A stretch of 64,000 nucleotides of DNA from Bacteroidota bacterium (GTDB lineage Bacteria; Bacteroidota; Bacteroidia; Flavobacteriales_D; Sanyastnellaceae), in the NCBI GenBank assembly GCA_027619225.1, contig JAQCFW010000010.1, positions 1-64,000 on the forward strand, in the 5' to 3' direction. Below the pieces are notes generated by a model that had not been told where the DNA came from, ran no database searches, and saw only the letters and a program-made list of their open reading frames with translations. Each line of letters begins with the position of its first letter. The first letter of the stretch is position 1. Both the position numbers and the translations under genes were made by a program. Positions 33,144-42,695 of the stretch are shown here, piece after piece.

Positions 33144-33731
33144 TCATTCATCAATGTTACTGTGGTCATCTACACGAGGTGTTGCGATTTGCTCCATATG
33201 TAATAGAACACCTTGCAAAAACTTCTTTGCTCTGCTGAGTTGGCTTTTAGAAGTGTTTACTTCTATATCAAGCATCTCAGCTATTTCCTTGTGTTTATAT
33301 CCGTCAATCACATATAATTTAAATACAACTCCATACCCTTCAGGCATACGAGAAATTGCATTCTCGAGTTCTTCACGGGTGAAATCACATTGTTTAGACG
33401 CATCAATGTCTTGAGGGGTTGCAAGCACTTCTGAAATATCTGCTTGGTTGGCGTGCTTTTTATTCTTACGATACAGGGTAATGGCAGTGTTTACTACTAT
33501 TCTACGCATCCAACCCTCAAAAGAATTATTTTCAGAAAAAGTGTCTAGTTTAGAGAAAATCTTCACCCAGGCGTTTTGGACTACATCCTCAGCATCAATT
33601 CTCGTATTGGTATATCTCAGAGAAACCGCAAACATGAGCCCGGAAAATCTACCGTACAGATCGAATTGCGCACGCCTGTCACCAGCTTTGCACTTTTCAA
33701 TCAGTTCTAGTATATCAGGCTCGACACTCAT
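33144..33731 (-). CDS. ECF-type RNA polymerase sigma factor
   Basis: This 195-residue sigma-70 family protein has region 2 at about 25-90 (FDLYGRFSGLMFAVSLRYTN, then DAEDVVQNAWVKIFSKLDTF and FEGWMRRIVVNTAIT). Region 4 is at about 120-175 (ENAISRMPEGYGVVFKLYVI, GYKHKEIAEMLDIEVNTSKSQLSRAKKFL). It redirects RNA polymerase to its own promoters, probably including this operon. It begins right after the ACMSD stop codon, and the next gene begins right after its own stop. The linkage to a metabolic decarboxylase is unusual. Confidence 0.92.
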   Translation of the reverse strand: MSVEPDILELIEKCKAGDRRAQFDLYGRFSGLMFAVSLRYTNTRIDAEDVVQNAWVKIFSKLDTFSENNSFEGWMRRIVVNTAITLYRKNKKHANQADISEVLATPQDIDASKQCDFTREELENAISRMPEGYGVVFKLYVIDGYKHKEIAEMLDIEVNTSKSQLSRAKKFLQGVLLHMEQIATPRVDDHSNIDE

Positions 33732-34742
33732 CTAAATAAATTGATTTAAGTCCAAATCTAACCAACTCATTGCGGAACCGTGAAAGATATCTTCTAATTC
33801 TGCTTTTTCAAGCCCCATATCTTCCATATACTGACCGAATTTAAGGTCTCCCAATGGGAAGGGGTAATCTGTCCCCATGCAAATTCTTTTCGAACCTTGC
33901 ATGTCTAGAACATATTTTAAAAGGCGTTCGTCATGGGTGATGCTATCCACCCAAAACTTGCCGACATACTCGCGAGGGTTGATCTTGTTTTCTACTGCGA
34001 CAAGGTCGGGACGGCAATTAAAACCGTGTTCGATACGCCCAAGTGTAGCGAGGAAAGCGCCACTTGCGTGGGAGAAAAGAACTCTAAGATGAGGCAGTCT
34101 TTCGAATACTCCCCCGAATATCATAGAGCAAGCAGCTCGGGACATCTCTGCGGGCATACCTACTAACCATGGAAGCCAATATTTCTCCATCTCCGATCTC
34201 CCCATCATGTCCCACGGGTGGATTAGAATCGCCATGCCCAATCTCTCACAAGCTTCGAAGAATGGGAAGAAGCGTGGGTCATCAAGATTGAGAGAATTGA
34301 TATTGGAGCCGATTTGGACTCCCACATGACCTATAGACTGAGCTCTCTCAAGCTCAACAATAGCGAGGTCGACATCTTGCATAGGCACAGTACATAGCCC
34401 AATGTATTTCTTAGGAAAACGTGCAACCAAGTCTGCGATATGATCGTTTAGGAAACGACTTAATTCAAGGGTATCGTTAGGTTTAGCGGTGTAAGAAAAC
34501 ATGACAGGGATGGTGCAAACCACCTGAACGCTAACTCCAGAATCGTCATACTCATCCATCCTGATTTTCTCATCCCAACAGTTGTCTTCTATTTCTCTAA
34601 AGAACTTATCGCCATGCATCATTCTTGCAAACCCCGCTCGGTTGCTATCTTCTAAATGTATGAATTTTCCGTATCCGAATTTCTCACTCCATTTAGGCAT
34701 ATGCCTGGGGATTATGTGAGTATGAACATCTATCTTGAACAT
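33732..34742 (-). CDS. Aminocarboxymuconate-semialdehyde decarboxylase (ACMSD)
   Basis: This 336-residue protein of the amidohydrolase fold has the zinc-ligand motif VHTHIIPRHMPKW at residues 6-18. ILIHPWDMMGR (about 173), LFSHASGAF (about 222) and the metal-binding GTDYPFPLGD (about 290) follow. The match to ACMSD along its length is good. The enzyme decarboxylates the tryptophan/kynurenine-pathway intermediate ACMS, diverting it from NAD synthesis toward oxidation. Other kynurenine-pathway genes are not in this window. It is the first gene of the sigma operon, with the oligopeptide-binding protein gene 5 bp upstream on the same strand. Confidence 0.88.
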   Translation of the reverse strand: MFKIDVHTHIIPRHMPKWSEKFGYGKFIHLEDSNRAGFARMMHGDKFFREIEDNCWDEKIRMDEYDDSGVSVQVVCTIPVMFSYTAKPNDTLELSRFLNDHIADLVARFPKKYIGLCTVPMQDVDLAIVELERAQSIGHVGVQIGSNINSLNLDDPRFFPFFEACERLGMAILIHPWDMMGRSEMEKYWLPWLVGMPAEMSRAACSMIFGGVFERLPHLRVLFSHASGAFLATLGRIEHGFNCRPDLVAVENKINPREYVGKFWVDSITHDERLLKYVLDMQGSKRICMGTDYPFPLGDLKFGQYMEDMGLEKAELEDIFHGSAMSWLDLDLNQFI

Positions 34743-34747
34743 GTGTT

Positions 34748-36349
34748 TTAGTGTTTTTCCGTTTTACTTACGTACCTCAACTCTAACCTGTTTACCGGAC
34801 TCACTACCCAGCCTTTTACTGATTTCCTGACAAAATGCGTTACCTGATCGTGATAAAGTGGGAGCACTGGCATTTCTGCGTATAGTATACTGTCCATTTT
34901 CTCATACAAAATAACTCTGCTTGACTCATCAGAATCTAACATAGCCCGATCGTATAGTTCTTCAAAATGAGGAGATTTAAAATGAGTGTAGTTAGGGCCG
35001 CCGGGAGAGAAATTGCGTTCTAAGAAAAGCCCTAAAAAATTCTCGGCATCAGCATGATCTGCAAGCCAAGACTTCTTAAACATCACAGATTTAGATGTTG
35101 CCACTTTCTCTCTGTGAACTGTAGCTGGGCTGACGTCGACTTCCACTTTGATACCTATTTTTTGCCAACCGTGTTGGATTGCTGCACATATATCAACGTA
35201 GTCAGAAGTTGTAGCAAGTTCTATTACAGGAAGCCCCACTCCACCAGGATACCCTGCTAATACGAGAAGTTCAGACGCAAGTTCTAAGTTATATTCTGGG
35301 GATGAATGTAAGCGGTTTCCCAGCATGGAGGGCGGAATAAATCTATCCGAAGGAAGAACAGAGCCACGTCTAAGGTTTTTTGCAATTCCGGCTCGATCAA
35401 TACTCAAACTCAGGGCTTTCCTAACTCTTGGATCAGAGATTGAATCAATAAGAATACCTACATAATCAGTTTTTAAAAATGCCACTCTTTTAAGCTCTAA
35501 ATTTTCTTGGTGCTTCTGTGCGAGCGTGCCTTCTTGGGTCATTAAATCCTCCATATATGCGGGATGTAAACCGCTCATGAAATCGTAGCGCCCTTGGATA
35601 AGTCCCAAGTACTCTGACCCCATATCTGGAACAAAATCTATATGTACGGCATCCAAATATGGCAGAGAATGGCCCGCTTCATCTTTCTCCCAATAATCAG
35701 TGTTTTTATGAAGAACTAAAGCAACATCCTCCACTGACCAAGCGACTTTAAACGGCCCGGTACCAGCGGGGTTGAATCTAAATTTTACGCCCCTAGCCTC
35801 CACAGCTTCAGGAGCAACAATGGAAGCGTACGGTGTGGTTAGAAGACCTAAGAACGGTGGGAAATCGTTTTTTAAGGCGATTTTTACAGTACGATCATCG
35901 AGTGCAATGATACCATCTTCCATTACCGCATCTAAAATCCAACCCCCTGGCGAAGCAACAAGTGTGTCTCTCAACCTCTCTAAACTATAGACCACATCAG
36001 AGGCGACAAGTTCTCTGCCATTTTCCAGTCCGGGTACATCTGAAGCAGCTGAGAACATGACGCCTTTCCTGAGATGAAACACAACGCCACCCTCAACCCA
36101 ATCCCAACTCTCTGCAATTGCGGGAATCACCTCCAAATCGGGGGACAGTTCGACCAATCCATCGTAGATCGCATCGACAGCCCACATCATCTCTAAACTT
36201 CTAGCATGAGCAGGATCAAGAGTGGCAATCCCGGCGCTTTCATTATACCTGAACACCCTGTGATCATCCGAAATTCCATTACCGACACATCCCGACAACA
36301 AAGTTACCGTGGCGATTCGTAAGATGATTTGGGAGAACAAAAGTTTCAT
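34748..36349 (-). CDS. Oligopeptide ABC transporter substrate-binding lipoprotein (family 5)
   Basis: This 533-residue protein has a lipoprotein signal (TVTLLSGCVGNG). The family-5 solute-binding fold follows: FRYNESAGIATLDPAHARSL, then YDGLVELSPDLEVIPAIAESW, NPAGTGPFKV and RVRKALSLSIDRAGIAKNLRRG. It captures peptides or similar solutes for an ABC importer; no permease or ATPase subunit lies next to it. It ends 5 bp before the ACMSD gene, so the five genes from 36349 to 31678 may share one transcript. It is divergent from the TonB-receptor gene with a 66-bp gap. Confidence 0.88.
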   Translation of the reverse strand: MKLLFSQIILRIATVTLLSGCVGNGISDDHRVFRYNESAGIATLDPAHARSLEMMWAVDAIYDGLVELSPDLEVIPAIAESWDWVEGGVVFHLRKGVMFSAASDVPGLENGRELVASDVVYSLERLRDTLVASPGGWILDAVMEDGIIALDDRTVKIALKNDFPPFLGLLTTPYASIVAPEAVEARGVKFRFNPAGTGPFKVAWSVEDVALVLHKNTDYWEKDEAGHSLPYLDAVHIDFVPDMGSEYLGLIQGRYDFMSGLHPAYMEDLMTQEGTLAQKHQENLELKRVAFLKTDYVGILIDSISDPRVRKALSLSIDRAGIAKNLRRGSVLPSDRFIPPSMLGNRLHSSPEYNLELASELLVLAGYPGGVGLPVIELATTSDYVDICAAIQHGWQKIGIKVEVDVSPATVHREKVATSKSVMFKKSWLADHADAENFLGLFLERNFSPGGPNYTHFKSPHFEELYDRAMLDSDESSRVILYEKMDSILYAEMPVLPLYHDQVTHFVRKSVKGWVVSPVNRLELRYVSKTEKH

Positions 36350-36389
36350 AAATGAGCTTATAGTATCGTCCTCGCAAGTTAGTTAAGTG

Positions 36390-36397
36390 TAGCTTTG
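36390..36397 (+). promoter_or_regulatory. -7 promoter box of TonB-receptor gene
   Basis: TAGCTTTG matches TAnnTTTG exactly and lies 18 bp before the ATG at 36416, in the 66-bp space shared with the divergent transporter gene. No clear -33 TTG at standard spacing is seen. Confidence 0.5.
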
Positions 36398-36415
36398 CAT
36401 TGAAATGAACAAGCA

Positions 36416-38764
36416 ATGATTAAGTACTTTGTATTAACAATTTTATCAGCGATTACTTTAGTTTCCATTTCAGCCCAAACAACCCTCAGTGGACGCGTTA
36501 GAAATGCTGTGACCGGAGAATATATACTTGGTGCTTATGTGATTATTGAAAATAACACAAGTGGTGTTTCTACGAACCTTTATGGGTTCTATAGTTTATC
36601 ACTGACAGAGGGAGAGCACTCGGTAAAGTACTCATTCATCGGATTTGAAAGCTTTACTGTAAATGTGAACATGAGCGACTCGAGGGTGAAAGATGTTGAT
36701 TTGGTTCCTCAAACCGTGGAAATCAAGGGTGCTTATATAATCGGTGATAAAGGAGAAAACACAAACAGCACTGAATTGGGGAGTACGGTAGTGAGTATTG
36801 AAACAATTAAAAGTCTGCCAGCGCTTTTCGGTGAGGTGGACGTTTTAAAGGTCATTCAACTTCTGCCTGGAATTCAAAGCTCTGGAGAGGGAAATACGGG
36901 GTTTTACGTGAGAGGTGGCGGGCCTGATCAAAATCTGATATTGTTGGACAATGCGGCGGTGTACAACGCATCACATTTGTTTGGTTTTTTCTCGGTATTT
37001 AATGCCGATGCGATAAGTAATGTGGGCGTGCACAAGGGTACGATGCCCGCAAGATATGGTGGTAGAATTTCATCTGTTTTAGACATTTCTCTGAGGGAAG
37101 GAAACAGACGAGAGCACAAAGTAAATGGAGGAGTGGGCCTTATTTCTGCAAGGTTTACTGTAGAAGGTCCCATTAAAAAAGACACCTCTAGTTTTATTAT
37201 TTCTGCTCGCAGGACGTATATAGACATTCTCACTCGTCCGTTTGCAAAGGGTACTTCTGCTGAAGGATCTGGGTACTATTTCTATGATCTCAACGCAAAG
37301 GTTAATCATCGGTTTGGCGAAAAAGACGAGGTCTTTCTAAGTGGATATTTCGGGAGAGATGTCTTTACCTACAAAAATGTAGATGCTGGCTTCGGAACTT
37401 CTATTCCGTGGGGAAATTCCATCGCTTCTCTTCGGTGGAATCACCTTTTCAATGACCAACTTTTTCTCAACATGAATGTGACATATAGCGACTACAACTT
37501 TGCTTTTGAAGGGGAGCAAGAGGAATTCGCCTTTGGGTTTAATAGCGGCATAGAGGATTGGAGTTATAAGTCTACTCTGAACTATTACCCCAATTCTCGT
37601 CACGAAATAAAAGGTGGAGTTGAGGTTGTTTTTCATGAATTTATGCCCACTGATTTTTTCGCAAGAAACGGAGATACTCCTATAGAATTTGGCGTGTCTG
37701 GGGTCACGTACTCTCATGAAAGCTCAGCTTTTCTTGAAAGCGACTTTGAGGTCAATGAGTTTTTAAAAATCTATAGCGGTCTTCGCTACAGCGATTTCCG
37801 TCATGTGGGCCCCTTCACAAGATATTCTCCAGATTATACAGTCCAGGAGTCTACAGTATTCGGAAAAGGCGAGTTGGTCAAGAAATATGGTGGATTCGAA
37901 CCGCGAATAAGCGCAAGGATTAAAACTGGAACTTATTCAAGTGTTAAAGCTGGATTTAGTGAGAATTACCAATATGTACACTTGGCATCACTTTCAGCTT
38001 CTACAGCGCCAACAGATGTTTGGCTTCCCAGCAGTGACCTTGTTAAACCCCAATGGGGAAGGCAGTGGAGCACGGGGTATTTTACCGACCTTGGCGAGGA
38101 CAGATCGTGGGAAGCTTCCATAGAAGGATACTATAAATCTTTAGAAAACTTAGTCGAATACGCTGAGAACACCTTACCTACTGACAACATCGGAACCAAT
38201 ACGGACAACAACTTGATTTTCGGAGAGGGCTGGTCATATGGAGCTGAGTTTTTCCTCAAAAGAAGGACAGGAAGAATGAACGGTTGGGTAGGATATACCT
38301 GGAGTAAAACTCAAAGAGTCTTTGAAGACCTGAACGACGGGGAAGTTTTCGATGCGAAATTTGACAGGCGACACGATCTCAGCGTAGTCATTGACTATAC
38401 CATTAATGAGAAATGGAGGCTTGGCGGAGTTTTCGTCTATGCCACAGGAAATGCTATCTCTCTGCCCATTCAGAGGTACATGCTCGAAGGTCGAATCACA
38501 GATTTGTATGGCGATCGGAACGGATTTAGAATGAGTGACTATCACAGGGCTGACATTAGCGCGACTTACACACCTAAACAAAAACGAGAAAACTTAGAGT
38601 CATCATGGGTTTTCAGTATCTACAACCTATACAACAGAGCGAATCCATACTTCTTGTTTTTTGATACTGAAGGATCATTAACCGACGGAAGTCTTCAAGT
38701 GAATGCAAAACAAATCTCTCTCTTCCCCATACTTCCGTCATTTACATGGAACTTTAAATTTTAA
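36416..38764 (+). CDS. TonB-dependent outer-membrane receptor
   Basis: This 782-residue protein has a signal peptide (IKYFVLTILSAITLVSISAQ). A CarboxypepD-reg-like domain follows (TLSGRVRNAVTGEYILGAYV, residues about 22-105). A plug domain comes next (LPALFGEVDVLKVIQLLPGI, GNTGFYVRGGGPDQNLILLD, KGTMPARYGGRISSVLDISL). A 22-strand-type barrel ends in FPILPSFTWNFKF with the terminal aromatic. It imports a ligand too large for porins, unknown here. There is no SusD partner, so it is not a standard polysaccharide-utilisation pair. The following ABC exporter starts 5 bp downstream. Confidence 0.92.
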   Translation: MIKYFVLTILSAITLVSISAQTTLSGRVRNAVTGEYILGAYVIIENNTSGVSTNLYGFYSLSLTEGEHSVKYSFIGFESFTVNVNMSDSRVKDVDLVPQTVEIKGAYIIGDKGENTNSTELGSTVVSIETIKSLPALFGEVDVLKVIQLLPGIQSSGEGNTGFYVRGGGPDQNLILLDNAAVYNASHLFGFFSVFNADAISNVGVHKGTMPARYGGRISSVLDISLREGNRREHKVNGGVGLISARFTVEGPIKKDTSSFIISARRTYIDILTRPFAKGTSAEGSGYYFYDLNAKVNHRFGEKDEVFLSGYFGRDVFTYKNVDAGFGTSIPWGNSIASLRWNHLFNDQLFLNMNVTYSDYNFAFEGEQEEFAFGFNSGIEDWSYKSTLNYYPNSRHEIKGGVEVVFHEFMPTDFFARNGDTPIEFGVSGVTYSHESSAFLESDFEVNEFLKIYSGLRYSDFRHVGPFTRYSPDYTVQESTVFGKGELVKKYGGFEPRISARIKTGTYSSVKAGFSENYQYVHLASLSASTAPTDVWLPSSDLVKPQWGRQWSTGYFTDLGEDRSWEASIEGYYKSLENLVEYAENTLPTDNIGTNTDNNLIFGEGWSYGAEFFLKRRTGRMNGWVGYTWSKTQRVFEDLNDGEVFDAKFDRRHDLSVVIDYTINEKWRLGGVFVYATGNAISLPIQRYMLEGRITDLYGDRNGFRMSDYHRADISATYTPKQKRENLESSWVFSIYNLYNRANPYFLFFDTEGSLTDGSLQVNAKQISLFPILPSFTWNFKF

Positions 38765-38769
38765 GGCAG

Positions 38770-40662
38770 GTGAAATCTTTAAAGGCTCTAAGAACTCTCA
38801 ACCCATTGTTTTGGGAACACAAAGGCAAACTCTTTGCAGGTGTTTTCTTTATTGCCATAACAAACATATTGGCCGTTTTTGCCCCTGCCCTTTTTGCTGA
38901 GGGAGTGAATTCATTGCGTGATGCGAATGTTCATTATCTCGAACCGCTATCCGACGCTTCTTCCGACGCCGAAAGAGTTGATATTTTCCAGCAAGAGAAT
39001 GCCATTGCTATCCCTAAAGTAATGATGAGGACGATGGCGGAAATTGAGGGGGATTTAGGGTCTATTAATAGCACTGACGATCTTCATAAGCTAGTTATTG
39101 CGATTGCCATTTTCCAGGCGCTTCTTTATATGCTCACCTTTTTCATAAAAGGTATTTTTCTCTACTTTACACGCCAAACCATTATCGTCAACTCCCGCCT
39201 TATGGAGTTCAGTCTAAAGAAGAAAATCTATGAACACTACTCCGTTCTTGACGCCAACTTTTATAAATCTCACGACACTGGAGATTTAATGAACAGGATA
39301 AGTGAGGACGTCAGCAAAGTGAGGATGTATATGGGCCCTGCCGTTATGTACACCATTAATCTGCTTGCATTGATCATCCTCGTCGTGGGAGTTATGGTTA
39401 CGATTGACGTTGAACTCACTCTTTACACACTACTTCCCCTGCCACTGATGTCGATTGGGATCTACTTTATTTCTTCTAAGATTAACAAGCTTAGCGATGC
39501 CGTGGCGAGCAAGCAAAGCGACTTAACCTCATTCGCTCAGCAACACGTTTCAGGCATTCGAGTTCTTCAATCATACAACAGAGAATCAAAGGCATCGGAC
39601 AGATTTGAGAACGTTTCGGACGCGTATAAAAAGCACTCTCTTGACCTTGTGAAGGTTGAAGCCCTATTCATCCCTTTAGTCCTTTTATTAGTGGGTCTGA
39701 GTACAGTACTCACGATTTACATCGGTGGCATGAAAGTGATCGAAGGCACCCTAGAATTAGGGCATATTTTCCAATTCATCTTCTACGTAAACCTTCTAAC
39801 GTGGCCTTTTGCCTCCGTCGGTTGGGTTACTTCTTTGGTCCAAAAAGCGGAGGCTTCTATGGCCCGTATCCTGGATTTCTTAGACACTCAACCCGAGGTG
39901 GTTTCTGGCAGTGTTGTAGCAGAGGAAAGTGGTCATTCAGGACTTGTATTTAAAAACGTGAGTTTTACGTACCCAGAAACAGGAATTTCTGCAGTCAAAA
40001 ATCTCAGCTTCACAATCGCCCCAGGATCTACAGTAGCGATTACTGGCAGAACGGGAAGCGGAAAATCTACCATCACCCAACTCGCTATGAGGATGATGGA
40101 TCCAGATTCTGGAAGCATAGAGTTTTTCAACCAAAACATTGTGGATTTACACTTGGGGAAGTTTCGTGAAAGAACTGGATATGTCCCCCAGGATGTTTTT
40201 CTTTTCTCAGACACGATTGCGAACAACATCGCTTTCGGGCAAGAGAGTGCAAGCCTTGAGATGATTCACAAAGCAGCCGAAGCAGCTGGCGTTTCTGGAG
40301 ATATCGATGGATTTACAGATGGATACGATACAATATTAGGTGAGCGTGGCGTCAATCTTAGCGGAGGCCAAAAGCAGCGTATATGTATCGCCCGCGCACT
40401 TATACGCGAACCCGAACTCCTTATTTTAGACGACTGCCTTTCTGCTGTTGACATCAGCACAGAAAAACACATTTTAAAAAGCCTGAATAAAAATGAGGCA
40501 AATAGAAGCTCCTTAATTGTGAGTCACAGAATCAGTACTATTCAAGGTGCCGATTTAATTCTAGTTATTGACAAGGGCATAATCATCGAGCGTGGTACAC
40601 ACAAAGATTTGTCTAAAAAAGGTGGTCTTTACTCTAAAATGCTCGCAAAGCAAGATGTCTAA
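38770..40662 (+). CDS. ABC exporter (fused permease and ATPase)
   Basis: This 630-residue half-transporter starts with GTG behind an AGG-type ribosome site. Its membrane domain (about 1-340) contains a periplasmic insert of about 70 residues between the first two helices and DTGDLMNRISEDVSKVRMYM. The ATPase domain has Walker A GRTGSGKSTITQ, Q-loop YVPQDVFLFSDT, signature LSGGQKQR, Walker B LLILDDCLSAVD and H-loop IVSHRIS, all intact. It works as a homodimer, or a heterodimer with an unseen partner, and exports lipids, peptides or drugs. It overlaps the CoA-transferase gene by 8 bp. Confidence 0.92.
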   Translation: MKSLKALRTLNPLFWEHKGKLFAGVFFIAITNILAVFAPALFAEGVNSLRDANVHYLEPLSDASSDAERVDIFQQENAIAIPKVMMRTMAEIEGDLGSINSTDDLHKLVIAIAIFQALLYMLTFFIKGIFLYFTRQTIIVNSRLMEFSLKKKIYEHYSVLDANFYKSHDTGDLMNRISEDVSKVRMYMGPAVMYTINLLALIILVVGVMVTIDVELTLYTLLPLPLMSIGIYFISSKINKLSDAVASKQSDLTSFAQQHVSGIRVLQSYNRESKASDRFENVSDAYKKHSLDLVKVEALFIPLVLLLVGLSTVLTIYIGGMKVIEGTLELGHIFQFIFYVNLLTWPFASVGWVTSLVQKAEASMARILDFLDTQPEVVSGSVVAEESGHSGLVFKNVSFTYPETGISAVKNLSFTIAPGSTVAITGRTGSGKSTITQLAMRMMDPDSGSIEFFNQNIVDLHLGKFRERTGYVPQDVFLFSDTIANNIAFGQESASLEMIHKAAEAAGVSGDIDGFTDGYDTILGERGVNLSGGQKQRICIARALIREPELLILDDCLSAVDISTEKHILKSLNKNEANRSSLIVSHRISTIQGADLILVIDKGIIIERGTHKDLSKKGGLYSKMLAKQDV

Positions 40663-41764
40663 AGTCACACCATATAAACCTTTTGAAGGGATTAGAGTCC
40701 TTGAATTGGCAAGTGTTCTCGCGGGACCTTTGGCAGGGTCATTTTTCGCTGAAGGAGGTGCAACTGTGATTAAAGTGGAGCATCCAGAACTCGGCGATAT
40801 CACAAGGAGCTGGAGATCTGGAAACGAAGATCAAGAGGATGAACTATCAGCATACTATGCTGCGGCAAACACATACAAGAATGTTCATAGAGTCGATTTA
40901 AAAACCCAAGAAGGCCAGGATTGGCTGGATGAAGAATTGGGGAAATGTGACATCCTGCTTCAGAACTTTAAGGAAAAAGATCTCGTTAAGTTCAACCTAG
41001 TCCCTTCAGAAATAGCTGAAAAATTCCCGCAACTGATTCACATCAGGCTTTTGGGGTTTGCTTCCCAACCAGAAAGACTGGCTTACGATGTGGTGGTTCA
41101 GGCTGAGACGGGTTTTATGAACATGAATGGGGCGGAGAATGGTGAGGCTACGAAGATGCCCGTTGCTATGATGGATATTCTTGCTTCACACCAAATCCGC
41201 TCTGCCGCCTTAAGCGGACTTTACGCCAGGGAAAAAGGCCGTAGTGGTTGGTTTGCAGAGGTGAGCCTTGAGTTAAGTGGAATCTCTGCGCTTGCGAATC
41301 AAGCTACAAACTACCTCATGAATGAAAATGTGCCCAAACGCCAGGGATCACTTCACCCGAATATCGCCCCGTATGGGGAGCAACTTCACCTAGATGGCGG
41401 AAGCATCGTTCTTGCAGTGGGCAGTGACTCACAATTTTCAGCTTTGTGTAAAATTCTCGGCAGCTCCGAATTGTCAACCGATGAGAGATTTTGTGACAAC
41501 CATGCGAGGGTAAAAAACAGAAGTATTCTCATCAAAGAACTACAGAATTTAGCCAAGGCTCACTCAAGAAATAGTTTGTTAAATTCTTTTCACTCCAAGG
41601 GCGTTCCCGCTGGTGCGATTAAAGATTTAAAAGAAGTTTTTGCTTCGGGATCACCGGGAGAAAAAGCTGTTATCCAGGAGGAAATAGAGGGGTCCAATCG
41701 CACTGTACGAAAACCGGCAACCACTGCTTACTCAGTGACAGTCTTCGGGAAGTATACCGTATAA
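40655..41764 (+). CDS. CaiB/BaiF family (class III) CoA-transferase
   Basis: This protein has 369 residues from the ATG at 40655. The fold start GIRVLELASVLAGPLAGSFF and GATVIKVEHPELGDITRSW match the family. The class III catalytic aspartate is probably Asp in VAMMDILASHQIRSAALSGL. SLHPNIAPYGEQLHLDGG corresponds to the CoA-site region. It moves CoA between carboxylic acids; the substrate is unknown. It overlaps the upstream ABC exporter by 8 bp, and its 3' end overlaps the convergent lytic transglycosylase by 37 bp. Confidence 0.87.
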   Translation: MSKVTPYKPFEGIRVLELASVLAGPLAGSFFAEGGATVIKVEHPELGDITRSWRSGNEDQEDELSAYYAAANTYKNVHRVDLKTQEGQDWLDEELGKCDILLQNFKEKDLVKFNLVPSEIAEKFPQLIHIRLLGFASQPERLAYDVVVQAETGFMNMNGAENGEATKMPVAMMDILASHQIRSAALSGLYAREKGRSGWFAEVSLELSGISALANQATNYLMNENVPKRQGSLHPNIAPYGEQLHLDGGSIVLAVGSDSQFSALCKILGSSELSTDERFCDNHARVKNRSILIKELQNLAKAHSRNSLLNSFHSKGVPAGAIKDLKEVFASGSPGEKAVIQEEIEGSNRTVRKPATTAYSVTVFGKYTV

Positions 41765-42633
41765 GTTTTCCCTGGACTAGCTACAAACGAATCCTTGATA
41801 AGCCAAGGATTTAACTCCTTTAGCTCCCTGTAGTTAGATCCATTTTTCAGTGCGAACTCACTCAGGTTTTCTATGCTTGCAGTGATCGCAACTTTTCTCA
41901 CTTCATGAGGAAGGTACAGGTCATTTTCAGTCAATTGAAAACCATACGTTTCCGGATGTGATAGCACCTCCTTGACAGCAAGAAGTCTATAAACATACCT
42001 TCCTGTCTCACTATTCAGGTGAAGCTCCCAATAACTATCTACTCCCTGAGCTTCTAATCTATGTTCAACGCCTGTCATACCCATATTATATGATGCCGCA
42101 GCCAACCCCCAGTTCCCGAATTTCTCATATGATTCCAGAAGGTACTGGCAGGCTGCATGCGTACTTTTCTCCACGTGATACCGTTCATCTACTGTTGAGG
42201 TTACTTCTAATTCATATTCTGGGGCAGTCTTTTTCATAAACTGCCAAAAACCACTTGCACCTGCCGGCGAAACGGCCTGGGTTAAACCACTTTCAATGAC
42301 TGCTAAATACTTAAAATCATTAGGGATGCCATGTTCTTCTAAAATAGGTTCGATTAACGGAAACCACCTTGAGGCTCTCTTTAGATAGAGAATGCTTGAG
42401 CTATGTCCATAGGTGTTTATGATCAGCTCCCTGTCCAATTTTTCTCTTACACTGAAAGATTCTGTAGGGACCTGCTCCCCCGCCAAGAATAAATATTCAG
42501 GAATGGGAGGTGAGACTACTGTACTTGGCAGGATTTTATTGACTCTTGTAGAGTCAGTATCTGGAGAGATAGCGGTTATGAACAGCACACTAGAAGCGCT
42601 GATAAGAATGGCGGGGATAAGGGAATTAGGCAT
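41728..42633 (-). CDS. Membrane-bound lytic murein transglycosylase (MltD-like)
   Basis: This 301-residue protein has an N-terminal membrane/signal segment. A family-1 SLT domain at about 90-240 has the catalytic Glu in LAVIESGLTQAVSPAGASGF and the NMGMTGVEHRL helix. The final 55 residues form a LysM-like end (LSEFALKNGSNYRELKELNP, KTYTVYFP). It cleaves peptidoglycan glycan strands to give anhydro-muropeptides. The 37-bp overlap with the convergent CoA-transferase covers its last 11 codons. MltG, 1.2 kb away, is a second transglycosylase of different fold. Confidence 0.9.
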   Translation of the reverse strand: MPNSLIPAILISASSVLFITAISPDTDSTRVNKILPSTVVSPPIPEYLFLAGEQVPTESFSVREKLDRELIINTYGHSSSILYLKRASRWFPLIEPILEEHGIPNDFKYLAVIESGLTQAVSPAGASGFWQFMKKTAPEYELEVTSTVDERYHVEKSTHAACQYLLESYEKFGNWGLAAASYNMGMTGVEHRLEAQGVDSYWELHLNSETGRYVYRLLAVKEVLSHPETYGFQLTENDLYLPHEVRKVAITASIENLSEFALKNGSNYRELKELNPWLIKDSFVASPGKTYTVYFPKTVTE

Positions 42634-42695
42634 AGCACGAAAGGTACACCTATTAGAAAATAATGAGCGTGCTAACTCATGTGGTTATTCACACT

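Noticed and set aside
42633-42674. Inverted repeat TAGCACG ... CGTGCTA at the MltD-like gene start
   Set aside because: Arms of 7 bp with a 28-bp spacer, no promoter box in register, easily chance.
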